DNA from: Saccoglossus kowalevskii | Taxonomy: Eukaryota > Hemichordata > Enteropneusta > Harrimaniidae | Length of the DNA: 30,926 nucleotides | Reading direction: 5' to 3' | NCBI RefSeq assembly: GCF_000003605.2 | Contig: NW_003119442.1 | Coordinates: 44,390-75,315, forward strand | Part shown: positions 22,427-30,926 of the stretch, one piece after another | How the letters are laid out: each line of letters opens with the position of its first letter | How positions within the stretch are numbered: the stretch's first letter is position 1 | Position numbers and translations under genes: made by a program | Notes under the pieces: model-generated | The model's input: the letters and a program-made list of their open reading frames with translations, nothing else | The model's database searches: none | Told to the model about the DNA's origin: nothing

Positions 22427-22921
22427 GTGTATATCATGAAATATTGTATTAGTAACTCCATGTACATCCGTGTTCATGTATTTATTTATTTTTCTTTACA
22501 AAACGGTAAATATTATAAATACGAAGTCTGTTCTGATAATAATTTCGCTATCACGCTCTTGTCTCGTCTGCATCATTGCTGTTATTCGTCGATCCCAGAA
22601 GTATATAGGAATTTGGGCATCCCAGTAGAATTAAAGAAAGTTCTACATACTCTATTTTGTCGAAAAATTGAGGAGGGTACCAATTCTACATTTTGTTATA
22701 AATATGGGATGGTAACACTACATTTTGATGCAAAACAAAACAAAAATCAGACAAAGTTCTACATGACCATGAAAAGTAAGAATTTAGTTTTATGTGCTGT
22801 ATGGCATGCTGAAACAAGGGTGTATTTTACTGCGGGTATATGTGACTATGTGTTACTCCCACATAGTAGAAGTATACGGATATTCACCGCGGTTTTGACC
22901 CCCAATTTTTCGGCCCGATAG
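22427..22921 (+). other. 164-codon open frame, unrecognised
   Basis: The longest open frame in the window. The middle part (containing GIPVELKKVLHTLFCRKIEE) has mixed charged and hydrophobic residues and reads more like protein than the AT-rich ends, but no family is recognised. The first in-frame start may not be the real one. No convincing acceptor or donor was seen at its borders. It could be a decayed transposon ORF, an exon of an unknown gene, or chance. Confidence 0.22.
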
Positions 22922-24300
22922 CCAATCTGCGTCATGTTTGGACCCCTCCCATAATTGTCAGTCATTTTAGAAACAAAATAAGCATTTTCTTGGCGAAGAC
23001 GTCAATTTTTTAGCAAAAAAAAAAAATGTCCTCGGTGTCGATTTTTTTTGGGTCCAAATAAAAAAAGATGCAATAGTTCACACTGAACTGGTTCAGTTGT
23101 TAATATCTACATAGACGTAATCTAGACGCTTGCTGCATACTACGAACATAATGGGCAAATTGCAATCATGATGCAAGGGATGTTGTTATTTGTCTGGTGA
23201 ACATGCATGTGATTCTCATCTGTAATGAGTTTGTTAAATTTACGGAGATGTCAGTGGTTCGGAAACTCGTAATCAGTTACTGTGGAAATCAGCAAACGTA
23301 AACACAAATAATGTTTGAGCATTTTTAAATTGAAGCAACACAACAGCATTCGACCTTTGTGTAAATAAACAATGTATTGTTACATTGTTGTATACCCCCG
23401 CCTTGAACTCTAATCGGACACAATACGATGCGATGAAAGTGACGCTTTAATTATGGAGATTTGGTCCGGAGTTCGGAAAAGTCATTATCGCCCACGAAGT
23501 CTCTGATTATTGTCTTGCAAAGTAACTTTGACAAATTCACACATGATGAAAGACCACCATTAAGCTTTTATTTTCAAGTTGACACGACTTGAAACTTGTC
23601 TACAACTTGTCAACGACAATATATTCCTCTATAGCACTGATAAGACCAAACGAAACAATGCGAATGACATGATACCTAACTTTAAAAACTCACATCGATC
23701 CAAATATTATTAAAAAAATACAGATATTTTTTTATCTACCCCTCCTATAAAATGGACTGTCCCCAATGACAACAGGCTTTGATGCTTCCTATTACCATAG
23801 AGCTCCAGATGTTTTACCTCCATGCTAGTATTTACAAAAAAGGAATGCTTCGTTTGAAAATGGTTTTCATTTAATATACATAATGGGATAATGTATTGTA
23901 TACGACTATATTCATTAGCCATCACAGTACGGAACTATGATTGATTATATCAAAATATAAGAGTTTGATTCTGACCAAATATTAATCATTCACTAAAAAT
24001 GATCAAATTAATGTGTTCTTGAATGAAAACATGTTTGATTTATACGCGTATAACAAATAGTTCGGCGCGTCCGCACGATGCGACAAGTTTCAGAATTCAT
24101 CCCTCCGATAGACCCTCTCACTGACTATGATCCCTCCAATTAAAATGGTTAAGCTCTACCTGTTTCAAGAGAATATTTTTCTCACGAATTGCGAAAAGGA
24201 TTATCTTCTCTTATCAAATCAAATGAGAAAAATTGTGCCGACCAGCACAATTGTAAAATGGAATTTTGCTGACTGCAATTTTTTTTCATAAAATTATGAT
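22922..24300. other. No gene supported; upstream region of the CNBP-type gene
   Basis: No exon is supported. The part next to 24300 would be promoter-proximal sequence if the 5' exon at 24.3-24.5 kb is real. No TATA box in a convincing position was identified. Confidence 0.45.
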
Positions 24301-24321
24301 CGCCATTTAGCTGTCCTTCCC
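24301..24321 (+). promoter_or_regulatory. Possible initiator region of the CNBP-type gene
   Basis: CGCCATTT at 24301-24308 resembles the core of a YY1 site, a motif often found near start sites. CCTTCCC at 24315-24321 is a short pyrimidine run that could serve as a TCT-type or TOP initiator, as in genes for translation factors. Both are weak, short matches proposed from position only. Confidence 0.2.
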
Positions 24322-24507
24322 ATATTAAAACACATGATTGACGAACGAGGGCGTTATACTACCGACGTCCTTAGCGTCGAATATTTGCATACCAGTTACA
24401 AATTTTGGTGCCGTGTGCATACCACGTGTAAAAGATTGGGAAAATTGTTGCATTTCTCTCGAAATCTTCATTTCGACTCTTATTTGATTGGGAAATCTCC
24501 AGCAAAG
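24322..24507 (+). other. Probable 5' exon (mostly or wholly UTR) of the CNBP-type gene
   Basis: The right border is an excellent donor, GCAAAG|GTAAGAAAT at 24508. The exon body is slightly GC-richer and has an open frame from ATG 24334 to the donor (58 codons, phase 0). Joined to the acceptor at 27093 it stays in frame through seven codons to ATG 27115. Vertebrate CNBP also has a non-coding first exon with the start codon early in exon 2, which fits initiation at 27115. The left border is not determined. The 65-residue extension has no recognised domain and may simply be an open UTR. Confidence 0.45.
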
Positions 24508-25865
24508 GTAAGAAATTGTCATATATTTTATTAACTAAGGAGTTTGTGGTGCCACTGGACCATTTTAAGTTTACTACGGTGATTGTAAGGAACTGGAAAG
24601 TGTTTTAATTTGCATGCTCTTCGTTTTCATCATGTTGGGTGTCTGGAAAATAGCGAAATGCGCATTTGATTTTTTGTGAAAATTTTGAATTGGTTGTCAA
24701 CGAACTACACAGCCCGTTCCATCTTCATAGCATATTCACAGCAAAGTGATTTTTCAGTTTATAAAATTGCAAACACCAAACATTGTTTTAAATTGCCCAG
24801 TTCTGACAAGTTAAAACTATAACATGGATATTCTTTATGCGTTGATTTTCATATCCCGCCTTTTTTTCGTGATCGATTCGCCATGTTTTCAACATTTTAT
24901 ACTTTCAGGGTTTCATACTAACCCCCAAAACACCGATGTTCAATAATTCATGAAATTCTTATTCAAAGTCGAAAAAATGCTCCTGATCAGTTTTCACGCA
25001 AACCATGCGTCAATTGAGCTTATTGTCAACTGTGTTTTAGCTCACATGGCGGTCATTCGTGCACTAGTCGACAAGACCAAAGCGGTGAACAAATGGATAG
25101 AAAAATATGCCAGTCTAAAAACATTTCCAACAATTTACGTTTATGTAGTTCTCCACGTGATCGCCATGAAATACTCCATAGTTTCATATTAGCCCCCCCC
25201 CCCACACTAATCAATTCACAAAATCTTATTAGGTCGTAGTCGGCTTCTAATCCAAAACACGTGTGGCCTGACATGCAGGCGTGAGTCGCGCCCTCGCCGG
25301 TCGAACAGCATCAGACCCCCATAATGCCTGACAGAATAGTATGTTTTGTCAGCAAGATCAGTACTACAAATTTCAACAAGATGATTGGGCAGAAATTGCC
25401 AGCACCTTATCACACATATCAATAATGTCCGCGAATGGTTACTATTTTATAGCTATGACTATGACATTCCTGCAATTTGATTAGTACAGACAAAAAAGTG
25501 AAGTGAAAATGTACATCATTCTCTCAGGTACTCGACCTGGTCAGGCTAAAACATGTGTTAATTTGTTGGCGTCCTACTTATTGTCAAACAATTTCAGCTT
25601 GCTTTGCGGCCATTTGTGCATGCCTTGACATGACTGAAGCAGCACTAAGTGTTCCAGTCGAAAACACCCCATCCAATCTGTGAAGTAGAGTAGAGAGCAA
25701 TTTTTGTTCCCCCCTCAAATTGCAGGTGATTCACTCTTTAGCACATTTTACACTTTAGTGATACTTTTTATTATTTTATTGCTCTGTGGGGAAAAAACAA
25801 ATTTGTTCACCTGCCAGTAACGTTTAAAATGAGTTTGTTTCCACCTGTCCTGTTTCTAATTTGGA

Positions 25866-26066
25866 TATTGTAGAATACTGCATTTTCGCTTAGAATTTAT
25901 TTTCGCTGAAGGGATGGTTCCGTGAAAATGAAATCCAGCAAATACACTTTTTCCCTTTATTTCACATTAAACTCGTCAAAAATCAGTGAAAATAAATTCT
26001 AAGCAAAACGCCCAAAAGCCTTTTCAGCAAAAATTAATTCCAGTGAAAATAAAGTATTCCACAGTA
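25866..26066 (-). mobile_element. MITE family A, copy 4
   Basis: This 201-bp copy has the same orientation as copy 2. Its left tip is TATTGTAGAATACTGCATTT, mutated from TACTGT, and its right tip is GTATTCCACAGTA. It lies in the putative first intron of the CNBP-type gene. Confidence 0.88.
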
Positions 26067-26579
26067 TAATAAATGCTTATTCAGTTAAGTTTTCATTTAC
26101 ATGTTTAACTAAACCAGTATGTCTATGGTCAGTTAATTAAAACTTGAGAACCAAAACTGAATTAATGATTAACTGATTATTAAAACTCGAACTAAATTCA
26201 AGTTTTTCATGGAGCGGTTTAAAATTCAAATATTTTTTTTTCAAATACTGGAGTTTTAGTAAATTTTAGTCCATAGTGAAGTAATTAAATTCATGACTAG
26301 AAATAAGGTGCAACATATTGTGGTAAAATCAGATTAAGCTTCTGTTTAAATTGACTTTTCAACAATCTCCCTGGTAATGGCAGTGTTTTCACCTGTTTCA
26401 TCCATTAAAGTCATAACTATGCTAATTACTGTGAACTGAATTGAATTGATTTTGCCAGTGAGGATAACTTTAAAAATGTAGCAGGGACAATTGCACTGGT
26501 AGAAGTGACTTAAAATTTAGTTGACGCCTTCAAAGAGCTCATAATTTCTGGCTGCCAAAAAAAATAAGCAGAAACAAAA

Positions 26580-26790
26580 TACTGTAAAGGGGTTAATTAT
26601 TCACTGGGTTTTAATTTAGCTTATTTCGCTGACTGAAAAATGCGCTAAATTAAAACACAGTGAATATGTAAAATTTAGCATAGAACACATTATCTAAATG
26701 ACGAAATCGTGAATTTAAAACCCACTGAATATGCCTGAAATGGTAAATCAGTGAAATTTAAACCCAGTGAAAATTAGTCATTTTACAGTA
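26580..26790 (+). mobile_element. MITE family B, copy 2
   Basis: This 211-bp element starts TACTGTAAAGGGGTTAATTA then TTCACTGGGTTTTAATTT and ends CAGTGAAAATTAGTCATTTT then ACAGTA. Inside are several CACTGAATATG and CAGTGAA motifs in both orientations, giving multiple possible hairpins. It is longer than the copy at 20140, with which the left ~40 bp agree closely. Confidence 0.87.
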
Positions 26791-27093
26791 TAGTAGTTTG
26801 ACCATGGAACTACATAATTTGACTCATTGGACTACAGCAGTCATTGTGCCTTATTCAAATGAAAGTACTTCAATGTTTACCAAAACTTGTTCACAAAGTT
26901 TAAACAAATAAAACCTAAGGTTATTTGTTAAACATGAAATTACATATAAACTATTGATCAATGTAGGTCGAATCATGTTATAACTACCATGCTTAATGCA
27001 TGTGGGAATGCTGGCACGGACTTGCAATTTGCAACTTGCCTAAGGGATTAAAATTATTTTATGCTTAAATTGTAAGTACGTGCATCTTTTCAG

Positions 27094-27250
27094 GCGGAGA
27101 CAGGAGGAGGAGAGATGAGTGATGGTAGGAGAGATATAGAGTGTTATAATTGTGGACGTCAGGGCCATATTTCGCGTGACTGCAGATCTGGCGGCGGCGG
27201 CGGAGGTGGTGGTAGTAGAGGACGAGGTGGTGGACGCGGTGGTGGAAGAG
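27094..27250 (+). CDS. CNBP: CNBP-type gene, exon with start codon, knuckle 1 and RGG box
   Basis: The acceptor CTTTTCAG ends at 27093. There are 21 nt of open sequence before ATG 27115, whose -3 base is G. The coding part ends in phase 1 at the donor AGAG|GTGAGAG (27251). It encodes MSDGRRDIE, knuckle 1, eight glycines and most of the RGG box. The Gly codons are a mix of GGC, GGA and GGT, so the tract is not a simple trinucleotide repeat. Confidence 0.9.
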
Positions 27251-30200
27251 GTGAGAGTTGCCCGGTGCAGTTGACTTGTACATTGTAAATAGTGATTAAA
27301 GGGCCACTAGCTGCAACTTAATAAATGAATTAAACCACTAAGTAAACTTTGATCAACAGGAAATACACTGCCAAATTACCAGGCCATAGTGTTTTTCACT
27401 AAGACTAACAAGTGTTGCATTTCTAGTTTTGCATTCAGTTTTCCAACACATTCCTGTCGGTTGAAGAACTACAAATGAAAAAAATCATTTTAAAAATTAC
27501 TGTGTTAAAAGAAAACAAAATCAATCTTTTAGTTTCTAATAATGTTGAAATAACATGCTCATGCATAGATTTTGTTGTATTGCATGATTGGTATTGAAAC
27601 ACTGCACGAGTCAGTCATGTGCCCCCCCCCCCCCTGTTAATAATGAAAAAAATCAAAATGATGGAGTTTGTTTAGATATCTAATTCATTGGACCAGTCAA
27701 ACACTGCCTCAAACTTAGTTCTTGTTTATCACCTGTTAATCATCCAAGTCTCTTGGATATGGTGACATTTCATACGAAAAGTGGAAACAAGTTGGGACTT
27801 ACAACCAGTAATACATCTTCATTAGTGTTGCATGAATGAAAGGATATTGACCATTACCAATAATGTGTATGTTGCCCAACCATTCAATGTTACACAAGGT
27901 GTATCGCAGATGTCTTTACCGTAGTGTCAGTTTTCTAGCATAAACTGCACTGTGATTTCACATAGTAAATGTTAGTACCTTATTGCATGTTAACATGCAG
28001 CAATACCATTTCAAATCATTTCCTCAGTTGCGGACAATGGCCCTTTAAGTCGTGCCAAATGCATTTCTTGGTCATTTGCATTATTTCCACTGAGAAGCTG
28101 GGATTGAATTATTTCCCCATCATGCAATTTGCAATCAATCTAACAAAAATAAAAGGAAAAAATCATAACAGAGTTTAAAATCTCATTTAGTCACAAGTCA
28201 ATATTGCTGTAAACTATGAGCATTCAGGGATAGATCTGCAAATGACTAATGCACCAATGCATTTAGGATACATGTTCTTTTTCATAAATGCACTACTTGA
28301 GGTCTTGAAGAAAAGATTCGTTTCTGGGCTTTTAATTTTCAAGCAAAATGTGAGTGCTATATACCCAAGTAAGCATCTAAATAAAAAAAAAAATTTGTTG
28401 TATGCTTTACCATTGAAGTTGGTATTACTTGATCGCAGACTTGCCTGTCATTTACAGAAACTTGTGTACTTCTAATGGATCAAAACGGTAGTCATTTTGG
28501 AAAACTGGAAAGTCCTTGACAGCCATTTTTGAGCTTGCATGCTTGACCAAAACAAAATCATTTTTTGTTTGACTGTGCTGTTAACTATGCCACTATCATA
28601 GTGTGTAGTGTAGGAGTGAAAGATGTGTTGAACAGTTTGTGTTAGTGTTCATGTTGGTCACAAGTAGTCACATTAGATGTGTGCACATTTCACAACATCA
28701 CGGCATTGCACACATTGAAATAGTTTAGCTAATTCTGCTGTCCCAACGAAAGAAGTTGATGCACAACGAATACTGAATGAATTTGAGTATTTTTTTCACT
28801 GTTTAGAAATGAACCCTTCCACCTCTGCCTGATAATATAGTCTGGTATTGTTATTTCTGAGGGCATGTCTTGCCCGGTGATGACTGCCTATGCTGTGTAT
28901 CATGCAGTGTGACATTTGGGCATTTTGGCTTTGTTGTTTAGGTGGCGGTGGACGGGGCCGGGGTCGTCCAGGTAAGGTTTGCAGTTTTGTTTGCTTTTTT
29001 CTCCCCTCCCAGCAAGTTTCCTTTTTACAATGTTTTTTTTCGAGTTTCGGCTTGTGTGCAGTGTTGTCCTTAGAATATTAATATATACTCCACATTACAT
29101 GTATTTTCATTGTCGTTCAGTTTAAATCACTAACCATCATGGCATGATACTTTGTCCTTTGTCTTGTTTCTTGCTATATTTTGTTAGGAAAATTTGAATT
29201 GCCTGTGAATGTGTGTTCGTAGTAAGAATGTAGTTGACCTATGTTTTCATCACAACAGTACTAAAATTGTAGTCTGGCTTACATCAGAAACATGTGCAAG
29301 TATAAGCAGTGGACACATTTTGTGCTGCAGTTTTCTGCAATGCATAGGCAATTTGGCTTGCACGTCTTCATTATATAACATGTAAATCTCACATGCGATT
29401 AGTTTCCTTTCTGCCTAATCTCGTGTGGAAACAACTCTGATCCTTGCCATGATTGTTAAAATTACTGAACTGTATTTAATAACTACTGTGGAACTGGAAA
29501 TTTGTTCTCGTACGTATTTTTACAAAGCAATCTTTCCAAGTCATTTGTCAGACAAATAGAGTTGTGTTAAGACTCCACTGTAAAAACGGTACAATGAGAC
29601 TATATTGCAAGCAAAATGTGTTAAGAGATTGTGGGTCACTTTTTTATCAAGATCTGTCATGGTTCTATTTTGAAATTTTTTTTTTTAACTGAAATGCCAA
29701 TAATTTCCAGTTTTACAGTAAAATGTGTGTACTTGTACATCCAAATTATCAGCTTCATCAAAACCATTCTCCTTATTGACAGTGATTACCTTTAATGGTA
29801 GGTTTAGACATATTGGATGAAGCATTAATTGATTTTTATTTATATTTGCTGTGCACTGTAGTCAGATGCCTGTCTGGAAAAGTAGCTGCAATTTTAACAT
29901 GTCGCATGGCAGTAGTAAAATGTATATAACTAGCAACTACGCTGAGTAATACAGACTAGTTTCACAGTACAGCGGACTTAAACCGGTTTCTTGTATTTTA
30001 TCAGATGGTTGTTACAACTGTGGTAAAAGTGGCCATTTAGCTCGTGACTGTCAGGAGCCACGTCAAGACGGTGGTGGCGGTGGAGGAAGAACCTGCTACA
30101 CCTGTGGAGAAACTGGCCACTTCTCCCGAGAATGTCCCCAAGGTGGCGGCGGCGGTGGCGGAGGTGGTAGAAGTGGAGGTGACGATCGTACCTGCTACAA

Positions 30201-30296
30201 GTGTGGAAAACCTGGCCATATAGCCAGAGATTGCTCTGAAAGTGGTGGCAACACTTGGGGTGGAAGAGATGGTGGTAGCCAAGGCAATTGCTACAG
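27115..30296 (+). CDS. CNBP: CNBP-type CCHC zinc-knuckle nucleic acid-binding protein (3' truncated by window)
   Basis: Joined exons 27115-27250, 28942-28971 and 30005-30296 give 152 full codons plus two bases. Zinc knuckles CX2CX4HX4C lie at residues 10-23 ([14 protein letters not shown]), 58-71, 86-99 and 119-132; a fifth begins at C151. Residues 26-56 are Gly-rich with an RGG box ([13 protein letters not shown] at 34-46). CNBP family proteins bind single-stranded G-rich DNA and RNA and act in transcription and translation; the RGG box between knuckles 1 and 2 is their hallmark. The Gly-rich linkers between knuckles 2-3 and 3-4 are longer than in vertebrate or fly CNBP, so a CNBP-like or HEXBP-like paralogue is possible. 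ATG 27115 is chosen because it lies just upstream of knuckle 1. Two or more further knuckles are expected beyond the window. Confidence 0.9.
27251..28941 (+). other. Intron of the CNBP-type gene
   Basis: 1,691 bp, GTGAGA at the left and TTGTTGTTTAG at the right. It contains a 13-nt C run at 27622-27634. No additional exon with good borders or known element was recognised. Confidence 0.85.
28942..28971 (+). CDS. CNBP: 30-nt microexon of the CNBP-type gene (RG-rich)
   Basis: The acceptor TTTAG ends at 28941 and the strong donor CCAG|GTAAGG is at 28972. It starts and ends in phase 1, so it can be included or skipped without changing the frame. It adds [10 protein letters not shown] to the linker between knuckles 1 and 2. 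Skipping would join Gly 46 directly to the aspartate and knuckle 2 exon (the joint codon GAT forms equally). Confidence 0.85.
28972..30004 (+). other. Intron of the CNBP-type gene
   Basis: 1,033 bp, GTAAGG at the left and TTGTATTTTATCAG at the right. No further exon or repeat is recognised. Confidence 0.85.
30005..30296 (+). CDS. CNBP: CNBP-type gene, exon with knuckles 2-4
   Basis: It starts in phase 1 (G|AT, Asp 56) and encodes [29 protein letters not shown] and [14 protein letters not shown], separated by Gly-rich linkers. It then has a W140-containing linker and the start of knuckle 5 (NCYR). The donor TACAG|GTACTT at 30297 splits the Arg codon in phase 2. Read-through would hit a stop within about 20 codons with no knuckle residues, so splicing is expected. 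Confidence 0.92.
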
Positions 30297-30395
30297 GTAC
30301 TTTCTGAATTTTATTGCACACATGTTCGCTACTCTCCTAATATGTGCATATTGAAGTGAAACTATATTCTGCTCCTCGATGAGTGGTTAATTTTT

Positions 30396-30426
30396 AGCTC
30401 CGCTGTCGACTTTGTCGAGCGGAGCT
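30396..30426. repeat. Tight hairpin, AGCTCCGCT arms
   Basis: AGCTCCGCTGTCGAC, then TTT, then GTCGAGCGGAGCT form a stem of about 13 pairs with one bulge. A GTCGTCGTC stretch follows. The segment looks like the edge of a dispersed repeat; the full element is not delimited. Confidence 0.7.
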
Positions 30427-30532
30427 TATCATATGAGTGATTGTCAGTCGTCGTCGTCCGTGTCAATGTTTTACTTTTTCGACTTCTTCTTGAAAACTAC
30501 AAGCCTGAATGCTTTGATACTTGATGTATATG

Positions 30533-30640
30533 CAGGGCTCGAAATTAGCGGTAGCCCCGCGTCTACAGACTACCAGTTTCTTTCTTGGGGCTACCACTTT
30601 TCAAATTCGGTAGCCCAACTGGGCTACCAAAAATCCGGGA
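30533..30640 (+). mobile_element. hAT-like element end (CAGGGCTCGAAATT), truncated
   Basis: It begins CAGGGCTCGAAATTAGCGG, resembling hAT-type terminal sequences found in many animals (recognition by memory). Inside are repeated GGTAGCC motifs in both orientations, including the perfect hairpin GGTAGCCCAACTGGGCTACC at 30609-30628. No matching right end (AATTTCGAGCCCTG) occurs before the window ends, so it is truncated or extends past it. Confidence 0.5.
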
Positions 30641-30926
30641 TCGTTATGACGTACTCGTGATACGATAAAGCTAACACGCAAATTACAAGTTTGCGACCAC
30701 ACGCGACTAGGACAAGTTTGCAACAAGTTAAGATTCACTGACTACGCTTATACTATTTATCTCTTCGAGTTGAAATATAATTATTTATTGACAGGTACTT
30801 GGGGAAACAGCCAATCAAATTGTCCCACGGTTCTAGCTGCTTCTGTTATTTTTGAATAAAAGTGTGTTGTTTTCTTTTAATGACGACTTGTCCGCGTCAT
30901 TTTTGTACACAAATTATACAAAAAAT

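Larger units (their letters stand above)
24508..27093 (+). other. Putative first intron of the CNBP-type gene
   Basis: GT at 24508, and AG at 27092-27093 after CATCTTTTCAG. It contains an 11-nt C run at 25193-25203, a diverged direct repeat (about 24869-24970 and 25155-25245, both with CGTGATCG, TTTCATA and a C-rich run), a GC-richer patch at 25230-25440 without recognised content, and one MITE each of families A and B. No CCTG repeat like that in the human CNBP intron is present. Confidence 0.45.
30297..30926 (+). other. Intron of the CNBP-type gene, incomplete; repeat-rich
   Basis: No continuation of knuckle 5 is visible, so the next exon lies outside the window. The sequence is made mostly of repeat-like parts listed separately. 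An AATAAA at 30856-30861 with a GT-rich follow-up, after an acceptor-like GACAG (30796), could form an alternative short terminal exon, but the joined peptide would lose the fifth knuckle. Confidence 0.6.

Noticed and set aside
24508-27093. CCTG repeat expansion as in human CNBP intron 1
   Set aside because: No CCTG tandem run is present; only C homopolymers and MITEs are seen.
27065-27283. 72-codon minus-strand frame
   Set aside because: Antisense of the knuckle 1 and RGG exon.
30037-30321. 94-codon minus-strand frame rich in Thr, Ser and Ala
   Set aside because: It is the antisense of the Gly-rich zinc-knuckle exon; its composition follows from the glycine codons.
30796-30870. Next CNBP exon after the donor at 30297
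   Set aside because: The sequence after the acceptor-like GACAG lacks the expected knuckle residues and stops after about 20 codons.
1-30926. CRISPR arrays, operons, ribosome binding sites
   Set aside because: The window is eukaryotic; the only regular tandem array is a 42-bp minisatellite with no spacers.

Overview
The window is AT-rich animal nuclear DNA with no bacterial or viral gene layout: long stretches with stops in all frames, short exons with GT/AG borders, many small inverted-repeat elements and a tRNA-derived SINE. Base composition and the style of the repeats (TA-flanked MITEs with long internal hairpins, hAT-like CAGGG ends) suggest a marine invertebrate, most likely a mollusc or other lophotrochozoan. 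That placement is inference; no rRNA or mitochondrial marker is present.

The one confidently recognised gene is at the right end on the + strand: a CNBP-type (cellular nucleic acid-binding protein) CCHC zinc-knuckle gene. Coding exons are 27115-27250, a 30-nt microexon 28942-28971, and 30005-30296. They encode 152 complete codons with four complete CX2CX4HX4C knuckles, an RGG box between knuckles 1 and 2, and the start of a fifth knuckle that must continue beyond the window. A probable 5' exon ends at a near-ideal donor at 24508, so the first intron (24508-27093) would hold two MITEs and a poly-C tract.

A second, weaker gene model is the 3' end of an unrecognised + strand gene at about 14521-16975. 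An open frame ends in phase 1 at 14740. It joins, across a 40-nt intron, an exon encoding a very acidic C-terminus and a stop at 14837-14839. A downstream donor (15057), an acceptor (16528-16529) and AATAAA (16949) outline a possible spliced 3' UTR.

Layout: 1-2005 is mostly featureless, with a 42-bp tandem repeat at 730-870. 2006-5198 is a nested, roughly palindromic block: a MITE pair in opposite orientation outside, ~400-450-bp inverted arms inside, and a GC-richer inverted repeat near the centre. 5199-9072 is AT-rich and nearly featureless. 9073-9448 is a SINE with a recognisable target-site duplication. 9900-14103 holds degenerate repeats and two ~460-500-bp direct copies. 14.5-17 kb is the possible second gene. 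17.0-24.3 kb carries a hAT-like MITE, MITEs of two related families and two unexplained long ORFs. 24.3 kb to the end is the CNBP-type gene, with mobile-element debris in its last visible intron.

The most unusual signal is the palindromic octamer TACCGGTA. It occurs ten times in the first 14 kb and not at all in the last 17 kb. In two independent duplicated contexts it appears as an exact TA-to-TACCGGTA difference, like a 6-bp insertion at TA or a transposon footprint.
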